DNA of 64,000 bases from Acidobacteriota bacterium (GCA_013289835.1 JABCZG010000024.1:1-64000); one strand, 5' to 3'; positions 8,875-20,575 are shown, counted from the stretch's first letter. Notes: a model not told the origin generated them from the sequence alone. Numbers and translations: made by a program.

Positions 8875-8911
8875 GTAGAGGTCTGGGGTTCGAGTCCCCA
8901 CGGGCCTACCA
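8875..8911 (+). pseudogene. tRNA 3'-end remnant, likely island attachment site
   Basis: Positions 8884-8900 form a perfect five-pair T-arm (TGGGG / CCCCA) around the canonical TTCGAGT loop. They are followed by a seven-base acceptor 3' strand (8901-8907), discriminator A and CCA (8909-8911). The 5' acceptor partner (AGGCCCG) and a D-arm or anticodon arm are absent upstream, so this is a partial tRNA. A 3' tRNA fragment on the right of an accessory block is the standard product of tyrosine-recombinase integration into a tRNA gene. The intact tRNA would lie left of the window. The amino acid cannot be told from the fragment. Confidence 0.7.
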
Positions 8912-8957
8912 TCCCTTGACAGATTCGCTCTTTGTGGCTGGCGTGATCGCTAGCAGC

Positions 8958-11135
8958 TCAATTTCCCGGATGGTATTCCCTCTCGGTATGTCCCTGAAGT
9001 TGTGAACGGTAGAAGTACACTTCCCGCAAGTTTCCCGTGCTGTATCGCAGGGCTTCATCGTTGAAGTGTTTTGACGCCGGGTTACCGCTTTCGCCTCCCG
9101 CCGTCACCGCGCGGGCCCGCACCTTCTCGCCAAATTCAACGACCGCGACAAAACTGTTTCCGCTCGTTCCATACCACTTCTTCTTCCCGGGGTACGCCTT
9201 CGCCCCAAATGACGCCAGCGAGCCCCACACTGCCGAAGTGAATCCCACCGGAATGCTCGGCCCCGCATCATTAAACGGCTGCACGATATCGCCCGTCAGC
9301 CGCTGGAATCGGTTGATGTTGCCCCACGGCGTCTCCCAGCTCCCAAAATCCGTCGAGAGCTTGTCAGACGCATCCGACAGCGCTTGCAAGAGCAACTCTG
9401 CCGGCGCTTTTGTGCAGATATAATCGCTGAGGTATAAGCCCGCCTTTTTCGCCTCGTCCCCCACGCGCTTCTCGATTTCCTGTCCCCAGAAGACCGCCAA
9501 AGACGTCGGCACCGACTTCATTCCCCACCGCAAATCCCATCCGCGCAGCGCTTCAATTTGCTCCGCCATTTTTGTTTTCAAAGGACTCTCGGCTGACGCA
9601 TCGTCCCACGCCTTCACCAGGCACGGGATCGGCTTCTCAAACCAAGTCAGATAACTGTCATACGCCGCGTCAATCAGTGAGTCGATGGTGAAATCTCTCT
9701 TATCCTTCAGCACCCGGATCGCGTGCAACCCCCGCGCGGACTCGCCGCCCGTCTCCACATAAATCGGGAAATCCTCCTTCTTCGGGCTGCTCGGCCCCGC
9801 CGCCGACCACGGCCAGTTGTTCGAGTTGTACAGCCACCCGCTCTTCGGATTCAAAAGGTGTGGAGTCTCGTCCACGGAAAGAAGCGGACCCCACTGCGTA
9901 GCCGGATTGCTCCCATCCACTGGCTTCGTCCAGTCAAAACTTGTGTCGCGTCTCGGAATGAAGTTCCCATGAAAGTACGCGATGTCTCCGTTGGCATCCG
10001 CAAAAATCGTGTTGTTCGACGAATTTGTATGCAGCTCCATCGTCTGCCGGAACGATTTGTAATCCTTCGCCTTCGTCCGCGTGTACGATTGCGTCAGCGC
10101 TTTCACCGGCTCCTGCATCAACCGGATGCTCACCCACTTGCCGTCCATCTCGTGCACGATCGGGCCATGCTGGGTGCGGTACACCGTGAATTTCTTCTCC
10201 GCCATCCCTTGGCCGGTTTTGTAAGGCACGGTAATCTCTTTCACCTCAAACGGCCGCTCCTCTTTTCCGTACTTGTAATAAAACTTCTCCCCCTTCTTTT
10301 CTACCGTTTCAAGATACTCGCTAATGGCATTCACTCCGCTCGACGTGTGCATCCATCCCGCTCTGTCGTTGAATCCCTGGTACACGAAAAACTGCCCCCA
10401 CGTCACCGCGCCATACGCATTGAGCCCTTCCTCGCTCACCATCTGCAGCTCGGACCGGAAGAAAAAAGAAGTGTGCGGGTTGATCAGCAGCAGCGCGTGA
10501 TGGTCGGCAGTGTTTGAAGGCGCGATGGCCATGCCGTTTGATCCGCGCGGTTCCTCGGTGTCGTCATCATCTGCGGAAGGCGCCTGGCTCACCGCAACTT
10601 TGCCGTAAAACGCTTCGAGCTGTCCCAGGTTCACTCGCTCGATGTCCCCTCCGATGCTCCCCTCGGTAAAGCTCAGCGCCATCCACGGCTCAAATCTCTG
10701 AATCACCCGCGGCTTCACTTCCGGATGCTTCCACAGATAAAAGTTCAATCCATCCGCCCAGGCGTTCATCAACTTCTTCAACCACTCGGGACTCGCCGCA
10801 TAATCTTTCTTCAGCGCCTCCAGATCAATGAACAGCTTCATTCGCAAATCTTGGTAAATCTTGGACTCGCCCTCCGCCTCCGCCAGCCGCCCCATCGCGT
10901 TGATATAGTTCGTCTCCACGCGGTTGAAGTCGTCCTCTGCCTGCGCGTAAATCATTCCGAAGACCGCGTCCGCATCCGCCTTCCCGTAAACGTGCGCGAT
11001 GCCCCAGTCGTCACGCGTGATGGTGACGTTGCGGACCTCTTGCTCCCACCGCGCGGCTTCCGGGTTTTTGGCGGCCTGCGCAGCGATCGTGGGGGACGCA
11101 ACCGCCAGAACGAAAACCAGAACCAGTTTTTTCAT
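8958..11135 (-). CDS. secreted penicillin acylase family Ntn hydrolase
   Basis: A 725-residue precursor with a clear signal peptide (MKKLVLVFVLAVASPTIAAQA). The family alpha region (DDWGIAHVYGKADADAVFG) is followed by the autoprocessing junction at RGS199-N-G, where Ser199 becomes the N-terminal nucleophile of the beta chain. Later family blocks include a conserved Asn-Asn-Trp-Pro segment. It groups by motif with aculeacin/AHL-type acylases rather than strict penicillin G acylases. Likely periplasmic, cleaving an amide bond of an acylated amino acid, lactone or peptide; the substrate is not deducible. It starts eight bases after the stop of the aspartate kinase gene on the same strand, with TGAGGA before the ATG, so the two appear co-transcribed. 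Confidence 0.88.
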   Translation of the reverse strand: MKKLVLVFVLAVASPTIAAQAAKNPEAARWEQEVRNVTITRDDWGIAHVYGKADADAVFGMIYAQAEDDFNRVETNYINAMGRLAEAEGESKIYQDLRMKLFIDLEALKKDYAASPEWLKKLMNAWADGLNFYLWKHPEVKPRVIQRFEPWMALSFTEGSIGGDIERVNLGQLEAFYGKVAVSQAPSADDDDTEEPRGSNGMAIAPSNTADHHALLLINPHTSFFFRSELQMVSEEGLNAYGAVTWGQFFVYQGFNDRAGWMHTSSGVNAISEYLETVEKKGEKFYYKYGKEERPFEVKEITVPYKTGQGMAEKKFTVYRTQHGPIVHEMDGKWVSIRLMQEPVKALTQSYTRTKAKDYKSFRQTMELHTNSSNNTIFADANGDIAYFHGNFIPRRDTSFDWTKPVDGSNPATQWGPLLSVDETPHLLNPKSGWLYNSNNWPWSAAGPSSPKKEDFPIYVETGGESARGLHAIRVLKDKRDFTIDSLIDAAYDSYLTWFEKPIPCLVKAWDDASAESPLKTKMAEQIEALRGWDLRWGMKSVPTSLAVFWGQEIEKRVGDEAKKAGLYLSDYICTKAPAELLLQALSDASDKLSTDFGSWETPWGNINRFQRLTGDIVQPFNDAGPSIPVGFTSAVWGSLASFGAKAYPGKKKWYGTSGNSFVAVVEFGEKVRARAVTAGGESGNPASKHFNDEALRYSTGNLREVYFYRSQLQGHTEREYHPGN

Positions 11136-11142
11136 GCATTCC

Positions 11143-12564
11143 TCAGTGTGGCGCAGCGTCCAGGCCGAATTCCCGATGCGTGGTGATCAACGCCGTTTTC
11201 ACAGCTTTCTCTTCGATGACGAAGGAAATGTTCGACTCCGACGAGCCCTGCGCGATTGCAATCAAATTCACATTTTCGCGCCCCAGCGCGTTGAACGTCT
11301 TCCCCGCAATCCCCGGCGTCCCGCGCATGTTTTCTCCCACCACTGCCACGATCGCCACGTTCGAATCCACGGTGATGTGTTCGACCTTGTGATGCGCCAG
11401 GTCGTGCGCGAACTCCTTGCGCAGCGCCTCCACCGTCCGTTGCGCATCCCCGGTCGAAACGATAAAGCAGATATCGTTCTGCGAAGACGATTGCGAGATC
11501 AGCAAAACATTGGCGCGCACTTCCGCCGTCGTCGAAAACGTCCGCCCCAAAACGTCGGGCAAGCCCACGATCCCCGGCCCGCCCACGCTGATCAGCGTAA
11601 CGTCTCGGATGGCCGTTAGCGCCTTCACTCCGCCTCCGATGCTCCGCCCTTCCGGCGTAATCTTTGTGCCAGGCCGCTCGGGAGCAAAACTATTGCGAAT
11701 CCACACCGGAATCGCCGCTTGTACCACGGGATTCAGCGTCTTCGGATGCAGGACTTTCGCGCCGAAGTAAGCCAACTCTGCTGCTTCGCGATAGGAAATC
11801 ACCGGGATCGTGCGCGCCTCCGCCACCAACCGCGGGTCCGCCGTCAGCACGCCGTCCACGTCCGTCCAGATAATCACTTCGTCGGCATCCATCGCCGCGC
11901 CGAGAATCGTCGCCGAATAATCCGAACCTCCCCGGCCCAGCGTCGTCAGTTGTCCTTCCGCGGTTGCGCCGATAAAGCCCGTCACCACCGGCACGATTCC
12001 TTTTTCCAAGAGAGGCTGCAACTGCGCCTGCGATTTTTCTCGCGTCGCCTCCATCAACGGTTCCGCTCCGCCATGAAACGTGTCCGTCACGATTAATTCC
12101 GTGGCTTCTATCGCCTCGCTCGCCGTGCCCAACTCCCGGACGGCCCCCGCAACCAGCGGCGCGGACAGCCTCTCTCCCAAACTGGAAATCGCATCCAGCG
12201 TCCGCGGCGTGAGTTCCCGCAACAGCGCCGTTCCTTCCCACAAGCGGCGTCCCTCGGCGAGCACCTCCTCCATTTTCCGCCGAACGCGCGCCCGTTCTTC
12301 CTCCTGCTGGATCAAGTTCGTCAGCGCCGCTTCGTGTTGCCGCCGCAGCGCATCCACCACCGCCGCAGCCTCACCCGAATTTCCCGCTTGTGCGTTCTTC
12401 GCCGCGTCAATCAGCCGGTTCGTCACCCCGCTCATCGCAGAAACCACCGCCACGCACCCGTTCTCCCGTGCCGCCCGCGCAATAATCTGTGCCGTCCGCG
12501 CAATGCAAGACGCATCGCCCACCGACGTCCCGCCAAACTTCATTACCTGCAGTCGAAGTTTCAT
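11143..12564 (-). CDS. lysC: aspartate kinase
   Basis: A 473-residue monofunctional aspartokinase, the first committed step of the lysine, threonine, methionine and diaminopimelate pathway. The N-terminal kinase motif is VMKFGGTSVGD. Family blocks include VVSAMSGVTN, TLGRGGSDYSAT (nucleotide-binding), WTDVDGVLTADPR and the conserved substrate segment AELAYFGAKVLHPKT. Two C-terminal ACT domains (about 315-470) give feedback control by end-product amino acids. Length and order fit the LysC/ThrA-N type. An AGGA Shine-Dalgarno sequence precedes the ATG; a second in-frame Met at residue 8 sits nearer the conserved motif. Downstream is the acylase gene, eight bases away, an unexpected operon partner. 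Confidence 0.95.
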   Translation of the reverse strand: MKLRLQVMKFGGTSVGDASCIARTAQIIARAARENGCVAVVSAMSGVTNRLIDAAKNAQAGNSGEAAAVVDALRRQHEAALTNLIQQEEERARVRRKMEEVLAEGRRLWEGTALLRELTPRTLDAISSLGERLSAPLVAGAVRELGTASEAIEATELIVTDTFHGGAEPLMEATREKSQAQLQPLLEKGIVPVVTGFIGATAEGQLTTLGRGGSDYSATILGAAMDADEVIIWTDVDGVLTADPRLVAEARTIPVISYREAAELAYFGAKVLHPKTLNPVVQAAIPVWIRNSFAPERPGTKITPEGRSIGGGVKALTAIRDVTLISVGGPGIVGLPDVLGRTFSTTAEVRANVLLISQSSSQNDICFIVSTGDAQRTVEALRKEFAHDLAHHKVEHITVDSNVAIVAVVGENMRGTPGIAGKTFNALGRENVNLIAIAQGSSESNISFVIEEKAVKTALITTHREFGLDAAPH

Positions 12565-12814
12565 CTCTTCCTATCCAGAATTTTCTTCGAGATGCTCGGC
12601 CGAATCACCCCACCTGCCAGCTCGAACCTTGCCCTTGGGCGTTGTAAAAGTCATTCCGCTCCGAGTTTACCTCGCGCGACCTCTAACCTCCCACTCCTCG
12701 ATTCTGTCGCTGTTCCTCCTCTCGAAGCGTTCACACCGGTCTAGTGCCGATTAGGAGTGCGCCTCGCCAACTCCACCTTGCGGCTGTTCCAGCTTGTCTC
12801 TCACAATCATTTAT

Positions 12815-14110
12815 ATGCCTGTCCTGTCCCCGGAAGCCCCCACACCGCCCCACTCGCGCCCACCCGCCCCTTCCTACTTTTCCCTATACACACTCCTTTT
12901 TCTCGCCGGCTTCGTTACGCGTTTTGGCTTCGTCCTGTGGAAGAAAACCTACCTGTGCGCCCCGCATTCCATCCTTCCTTTCGGCACCGAGATCTGCAAT
13001 ATCGCGGCTCGCATCGTCAACGGCCAGGGCTTTAGTTCTCCCTTTTCCCAGGACACCGGCCCCACCGCCTGGATCGCCCCGGTCTATCCTTACTTAGTAG
13101 CCTTGGTCTTCCGCCTTTTCGGTGTCTATTCCGTTGCTTCCGCCATAGTCATGCTCTTCCTTCAATGCATCATGGCTGCGGCGACAGGCATCGCCACCCA
13201 TGCCCTCGGCCGCCGCACGCTTGGAGCGCAAATCGGATTCTGGGCTGCCTGGATCTGGGCGCTCAGCCCCATTTTCTTCCGCTGGCCGGTCTCATGGATT
13301 TGGGATTTTACTGCCAGCGCACTTCTGCTCTCTGTAGCCTTAATCGTCACGTTCGACGCCGCCGAGAAAAACAGCAGAAAACTATGGTTGTGGCTCGCCG
13401 CGGTCTGGGCCCTGATTGCGCTAACCAATCCTGCCTTGCTGAGCGTCATGCCGTTCACGTTTCTCTACGCCGCTTACGTAAATCATCGCGCCTACCGTCC
13501 GTGGTTCGCCTCCGCCGCGCTTGCCGGCGTGCTGTTCGCGGCCCTCGTTTCTCCTTGGCTCATTCGAAACGATCTCGTCTTCGGCAAACCAGTTTTCTTT
13601 CGCAGCAACTACTGGTTCGAATTTCATCTCGGCAACTATCACCTGAGCAACGGGCTGGGCTACAGCGGCAAGCATCCCACCGCCAATCCTGCGGAGTTTC
13701 GCAAATATGCCGCTATGGGCGAACAGGGCTACATCCAATACTACAAGGACGATAGCCTGCGCTTCGTCCGTGAATATCCCGCCGAATTCATCAACCTTAC
13801 ACTTCATCGCGCCTGGTGGTTCTGGGACGGCACACCGTTGCTCTACCAGACCTGGGAATGGTGGCAACCCTGGGAATTCTGGCCGCTGTCTCTCGCTGGC
13901 TGGCTAGGCCTTCTTTTCGCGCTTACCCGCCGCCCGCGCGGCTGGTTTCTCCTCGCCGCCGCGCTCATCATCTATCCTCTTCCTTATTATTTCGCGTATC
14001 CCGTCGCAAAATATCGCCACGCTATCGAGCCGGAACTCCTTCTGCTCTCCGTCTATTTCGGTTTCGTTCTCTGGGGCGAAGTTCATAACCTCGCAAGACG
14101 CAAAGCCTGA
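12815..14110 (+). CDS. GT39/ArnT-like polytopic glycosyltransferase
   Basis: About 431 residues with about ten membrane segments. The loop after the first TM carries the pattern of lipid-phosphosugar-dependent GT-C enzymes: a charged segment (GTEICNIAARIVNGQGF) followed by TAWIAPVYPYLVALVFRLFG, resembling the acidic-loop and P-Y-P region of PMT/ArnT-like proteins. A large lumenal loop rich in aromatic residues (about 270-340) follows. It probably transfers a sugar from polyprenyl phosphate on the outer face of the inner membrane; acceptor unknown. The start is uncertain: the ATG at 12815 lacks a strong Shine-Dalgarno sequence, and an in-frame TTG lies at 12794. It diverges from lysC and has no evident operon partners. 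Confidence 0.75.
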   Translation: MPVLSPEAPTPPHSRPPAPSYFSLYTLLFLAGFVTRFGFVLWKKTYLCAPHSILPFGTEICNIAARIVNGQGFSSPFSQDTGPTAWIAPVYPYLVALVFRLFGVYSVASAIVMLFLQCIMAAATGIATHALGRRTLGAQIGFWAAWIWALSPIFFRWPVSWIWDFTASALLLSVALIVTFDAAEKNSRKLWLWLAAVWALIALTNPALLSVMPFTFLYAAYVNHRAYRPWFASAALAGVLFAALVSPWLIRNDLVFGKPVFFRSNYWFEFHLGNYHLSNGLGYSGKHPTANPAEFRKYAAMGEQGYIQYYKDDSLRFVREYPAEFINLTLHRAWWFWDGTPLLYQTWEWWQPWEFWPLSLAGWLGLLFALTRRPRGWFLLAAALIIYPLPYYFAYPVAKYRHAIEPELLLLSVYFGFVLWGEVHNLARRKA

Positions 14111-14203
14111 TCTACTCCACGCCGCATTGTTTTCTTCTTTTCGATATGATCGTCACCGCCGAATCGGTGTATTTTCTTTTCCAAGTAAATCGAGAGAACC
14201 GCG

Positions 14204-14329
14204 ATGGAGCTCGAGGACAAAACTGACGCCTCAGGAAGCTGGATGGCCAACGTCCTGACCGACATCCATTTCTGGGTTCCCGTCGCGGTGCTAGTAGGCG
14301 GGCTGCTTCTCCTGAAATTCGTTCACTAA
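14204..14329 (+). CDS. 41-residue single-pass membrane peptide
   Basis: A short frame with a polar N-terminus (MELEDKTDASGSWMANVLTD), then a hydrophobic helix that starts with an aromatic belt (HFWVPVAVLVGGLLLLKFVH) and the stop. GAGAGA lies about seven bases before the ATG. Composition, the amphipathic-then-hydrophobic layout and the good start make a real small membrane protein likely. It lies alone between the glycosyltransferase and the convergent hybrid kinase. No function can be assigned; similar tiny hydrophobic ORFs are common in this phylum. Confidence 0.55.
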   Translation: MELEDKTDASGSWMANVLTDIHFWVPVAVLVGGLLLLKFVH

Positions 14330-14501
14330 AGTTTGCATCGCTACCGGCGCTCGACATTTGTCCGCGTTCGACGCGCCTAGACTAGTTTGAAGAACTCTCC
14401 CGAAACCTCGTACGCCAAAGCGATCACTCACTCGATGAAAGGGGCATTCCCCAACACGATTCGATGGCTTGCGGTGTCTCACCCAGTTTCCGGCTACCAG
14501 G

Positions 14502-17456
14502 CTATCCTGCTCGCGGCACCAGGCGATTCTCGTCTTTCTCGTGCGCGGCCATCACTCGCGTAATTTCCGTTTCAATCGCTTTGGCGGTGACTGGCTTGGT
14601 TATGTACCCGTCCATCCCTGCTCGCTGGCATTTCTGCCGATCCTCTTCGAACGCATTCGCAGTCATGGCTATGATCGGCAAGTGCTTTCCCGATTTCCTT
14701 TCCCCAGCGCGAATCTTTTCGGTGGCCTCCAGTCCGTCCATGATCGGCATTTGCATGTCCATGGCCACCAAGTCGAACTTCTGCTCGGACAAGAGCCGAA
14801 GCGCTATCTGTCCGTTCTCCACTATCGTTACCACGTGCCCCATTTTCTCGAGTAGCCTCGCCGTTAATCGCTGATTGACGGCGTTGTCCTCAGCCAGCAA
14901 GATCCGCAAACTAGCGCGCGCTCCCGCGGGCGCCACCCCCGCCGGGATCTGGGTTTCCTTCAATTCCGGATGGCCCTCCTGCAGCGCCTCATAGAGCGCG
15001 GAGCGCCGGAACGGTTTTAGAATCGTTTGTGTCACCCCCAATTGCTCGCACTGCTTCCTGTCCGCCATATTCAGCGGCCGCGCATGAACGAGAATCGCCA
15101 ACAGATTGGCTGCCGCGGATTCGCGCACAGTCGCGAGCAGCGCAAATCCCCCAGGATTCGGCAGATCTTTCTCGACTAAGATCGCTGAAAAATCTTCGCC
15201 GGTGCGCCGTGACTCTATCAGCAGCGCCAGCGCATCCGCAGCCCCGGCCGCCGTCACCGCCGTCATCCCCCTGCGCGGAAGCAAGCGCTCGAGCAGTTCC
15301 CGGTTCACGGGATTGCTCTCGACAACAAGAACGCGCCGTAGCGTCTCCTGTACTACCAGCTGCATCCCGCCCCCCCGTGCCGCCGCCAGGTGCGCCTTCA
15401 TCGTGAAGTGGAACTCGCTCCCTCGTCCTTCTTCACTTTCCACCCAGATACGCCCGCCCATCAGCTGCACGAGCCGTTCAGAAATCGAAAGTCCCAGCCC
15501 GGTGCCGCCATAGCGCCGCGTGGTGGACATATCGGCCTGTGCGAACGCCTCAAAAATCGTTTGTCGTTTTTCCTCCGGTATTCCGATGCCGGTGTCTATC
15601 ACCGTGAACTCCAGCATCAAACCATCTTCCGTATTCCCGGCGTGCCGGCCGTAAATGGCCACTTGCCCCTTGTTTGTGAATTTCAGGGCGTTTCCCGCTA
15701 GATTAATTAATACCTGGCGCAAACGCGTGGAATCGCCGCGCACCACGTCCGGAATGTCCCGGCCGGTATTCCATACCAGTTCAACACCCTTTTCCTGAGC
15801 ACTCAGAGCCAGCGGCTGTAGCGCCTCTTCGATGCAGTCTTCCACGGAGAACTCCGCGATCTCCAGGTCCAGCTTGCCCGCCTCAATTTTCGAAAGATCC
15901 AGGATATCGTTCAACAGCGTCAGCAGCGATTCCCCCGAACTTTTCACCATGTTCAGGTAATCGCGCTGCTCCTCGTCCAGGTTTGTTTCGAGAGTCAGCG
16001 TGGTCATTCCCAGAATCCCGTTCATGGGTGTGCGAATTTCGTGGCTCATGTTCGCCAGAAAATTGCTCTTCGCGCGGTTCGCCGCTTCCGCATCTTCCTT
16101 TGCCTGCCGCAGCGCCTCTTGCACTTTTATCCGCTCGCTGATGTCCACGAAGGTTACGACCGCCCCCAGCATCTTGCCCTGTTGCAGCAGCGGATGACAC
16201 CACACCTCGGCGTCAAAACTGCTCCCATCCGCGCGCCAGAACAATTCGTCCGCCGCATGAAATCTTCTGCCGCCCCGGAATTCCTTCTGCAACGCGCACT
16301 CGTTCCGCGGACACGGCGATCCGTCGCGCCGCGTGTGGTGGAGCACGTCATGTATATTCCTTCCCATCACCTCGTCCTGCGAACCGTAGCGCAAGAGCCG
16401 CAGCATCGCCAGATTGCAGAACGTGCATTCCCCTTTGGTGTCCACTCCATAGATTGCTTCTCCGGTGGATTCCAGCAGCATCCGCATCCGCCCTTCCTCT
16501 TCAGACAATCTCTGCTCGCCAGCGTCGCGTTCGCTGATCAGCGCCCCCAGCACCAATCCCGCTAGAGACAGAATCAGCATCAGAAATTGCAGCGCTGTAA
16601 GGTCGCTGGGAGCCCGCGGATAAATCCGCAGCGCCACGATGATTCCCGAGTCCAGCGCCAGAATCGCCGCCGTGGCCCCGCGCAACCCTCGTCGCACCGC
16701 CATCCAGAGCAGCGGCAGGAATAGCAGATAGAACAACTCATTGCCGCGAGACCAATATCCACTCAGAGCCACCCAAAGCACCGTCACGATGCTGATTGCA
16801 AATAATCCCGATTCAACGGTCCTGCCGAATCCCTGCAATTCATGCCTGCCCACCGCGCGTAAGGCGTGGTCCTCTGAATCCCCGGCAATTTCAGGATCGC
16901 TCGTGAACCGCCGTAGCGCCGGCAGGATGTAGATCAGGCAAAACGGCGCAATCGATCCGATCGCCACAGCATCTCCAATCCACCAATTCAGCGTCGCGTG
17001 CAAGTATTCACCGGAAGGGATCAAGTGATCTAACGTCAGAAACCCAGCGCCAAGGAACGCCACCACGCACGACGTGCAAAGCGCGATCAGCAGCAGCCAT
17101 ATCACATCTCTCACCGATCGCAGCCGACGATCGATCTTGACGACGCGGCGCAACACTTGCGCCGCCGCTGTATACATCACTGCGAATTCGATGTTCCCCA
17201 CCTGAAAGATATACGAGTGGACCGGCTGGTGATAATTCACGATCGAGGCGATGCATTCCGCGAGTAGCAGGGGAAAGGCGTAACGCGGCCCCAGTCCAAT
17301 CAACACTGCAAACGCCAACCCCGTGGGCGGATACCACGCGCTGATTTCCGTCCAAATCTGAAATGCCACCGTGGAGCGGTCCAGTAGCACGTGCACCAGA
17401 ACAAAGCACACTGCGACCAGCAGTTGCCGGAGCTTGCGTCGCGTGTCTGGAGTCAA
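14502..17456 (-). CDS. MASE1-PAS hybrid sensor histidine kinase with two receiver domains
   Basis: A 984-residue membrane sensor. Residues about 10-310 form a MASE1-type multi-TM sensor, followed by a PAS domain (about 325-445; GEAIYGVDTKGECTFCN). The HisKA box has H472 in FLANMSHEIRTPMNG, then an HATPase_c with N-box and G-boxes (FTVIDTGIGIP, GGTGLGLSIS). Two REC domains follow. REC2 is intact (LAEDN...MD900MQMPIMDG...K). REC1 is degenerate: the phosphoacceptor Asp is Glu762 (ILVEKDLP) and the acidic pocket reads VVESNP instead of VVDDNP. The signal is unknown. There is no adjacent DNA-binding response regulator on its strand, so output probably passes to a separate phosphotransfer or response protein. 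Confidence 0.9.
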   Translation of the reverse strand: MTPDTRRKLRQLLVAVCFVLVHVLLDRSTVAFQIWTEISAWYPPTGLAFAVLIGLGPRYAFPLLLAECIASIVNYHQPVHSYIFQVGNIEFAVMYTAAAQVLRRVVKIDRRLRSVRDVIWLLLIALCTSCVVAFLGAGFLTLDHLIPSGEYLHATLNWWIGDAVAIGSIAPFCLIYILPALRRFTSDPEIAGDSEDHALRAVGRHELQGFGRTVESGLFAISIVTVLWVALSGYWSRGNELFYLLFLPLLWMAVRRGLRGATAAILALDSGIIVALRIYPRAPSDLTALQFLMLILSLAGLVLGALISERDAGEQRLSEEEGRMRMLLESTGEAIYGVDTKGECTFCNLAMLRLLRYGSQDEVMGRNIHDVLHHTRRDGSPCPRNECALQKEFRGGRRFHAADELFWRADGSSFDAEVWCHPLLQQGKMLGAVVTFVDISERIKVQEALRQAKEDAEAANRAKSNFLANMSHEIRTPMNGILGMTTLTLETNLDEEQRDYLNMVKSSGESLLTLLNDILDLSKIEAGKLDLEIAEFSVEDCIEEALQPLALSAQEKGVELVWNTGRDIPDVVRGDSTRLRQVLINLAGNALKFTNKGQVAIYGRHAGNTEDGLMLEFTVIDTGIGIPEEKRQTIFEAFAQADMSTTRRYGGTGLGLSISERLVQLMGGRIWVESEEGRGSEFHFTMKAHLAAARGGGMQLVVQETLRRVLVVESNPVNRELLERLLPRRGMTAVTAAGAADALALLIESRRTGEDFSAILVEKDLPNPGGFALLATVRESAAANLLAILVHARPLNMADRKQCEQLGVTQTILKPFRRSALYEALQEGHPELKETQIPAGVAPAGARASLRILLAEDNAVNQRLTARLLEKMGHVVTIVENGQIALRLLSEQKFDLVAMDMQMPIMDGLEATEKIRAGERKSGKHLPIIAMTANAFEEDRQKCQRAGMDGYITKPVTAKAIETEITRVMAAHEKDENRLVPRAG

Positions 17457-17936
17457 TCAATCCCCCGCACGGATTTTCGCGCCTGTCTGTTCTGGATGAG
17501 GGTTGACGGCATTACGCATCGCCAGATCGTTCCATTGTGAACCACCACGGTCCATGTGTTCCAAAATGAAATTGCGCCCTGAAAAAGCTCCGCATCTGCT
17601 ACTTGCCCTCCGGCTCTTGCGATGGACCTATTCCCCGCTAATCCTTGCGGCGTCAACAATTTCGGAGCTCCTTACGGCATGGAGTTATTGCTACTTGTCG
17701 CGGCCTCCCTGGACTCTACCTAGCGCTCCAAGGGCCAAATCTGTAAGTTTGTCGAACTGGAAAAGATTAGGGAATTCTTGTTCGAATCCTTCGTCGCCGC
17801 CAGCGCCCGCCTCCTCCTGATCTGGACTTTGCAATGGCCGTAACAGGCGCCGCACCAATGAAGTTCTCCCCGCCTCGGTCCCCGCGATCACACCTTAAGT
17901 TGAGCCCCCGCCAACGCGGGTGCTATCCTGCTTTCT
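17457..17936 (+). other. intergenic region between divergent regulators
   Basis: About 480 bases between the hybrid kinase (minus) and the GAF-sigma54 regulator (plus). The only structure I see is a small hairpin, CCCGC-CAAC-GCGGG, at 17907-17920, 17 bases before the ATG of the activator, where it could affect translation. Short frames here have no coding character. Confidence 0.45.
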
Positions 17937-20090
<2,154 letters not shown>

Positions 20091-20575
20091 TCGCTCGCAC
20101 CATCGAAACGGACGCGCTGAATTTCACCTTGTTTTCACTTGGTTTTTGTTTTCCGTTCCAGTACATTCCAAATTAACCAGCCCCCCGAGGTATCCATGAA
20201 AGTCCCCATTGGTATTCCTGTGCTTTTGCTTTCTATCTTTTTCTTTGCCCCCCGCTTCCCGAAGCGCCCACCGGCTTCGACAACAAGTCCAACGGCCCCC
20301 GGTTGCCTGGCGTCTGTCGTTGAGGCGCCGAACAACTGCCACCTGACCTCACGGCCAGTGCGCAGGTACGGTAATTATTTGCGCAAAGGCCCTTTTCCAT
20401 CGCCTCTCTCTCCGATTCCTTTTGTTAGCCTGTAGAGAAGCAACGGCATACCCCACGGTGTGGACTCTCGATTTTTGCGTTGAAGCGGGGGCTGTCGCTA
20501 TCTGCTTGCACCCAACGTGGCCGCACGGCCGCTCTTGGAACGGTATCGCCTTGCTCGGCGATTAGGGGAGATGAC
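20091..20575 (+). other. intergenic region with one weak short ORF
   Basis: About 485 bases between the sigma54 activator and the OmpA-family gene. A 79-codon frame at 20196-20435 has a GAGG Shine-Dalgarno sequence five bases before its ATG and a hydrophobic N-terminus (about residues 3-18). The remainder is Pro/Ser-rich and unlike a known family, so I give it low weight. No RNA structure was recognised. Confidence 0.3.

Noticed and set aside
8600..8911. A complete tRNA gene
   Set aside because: The 3' half is perfect, but no matching 5' acceptor strand, D-arm or anticodon arm is found upstream.
12565..12814. A lysine riboswitch upstream of lysC
   Set aside because: No conserved L-box segments were recognised by eye, so I make no claim.
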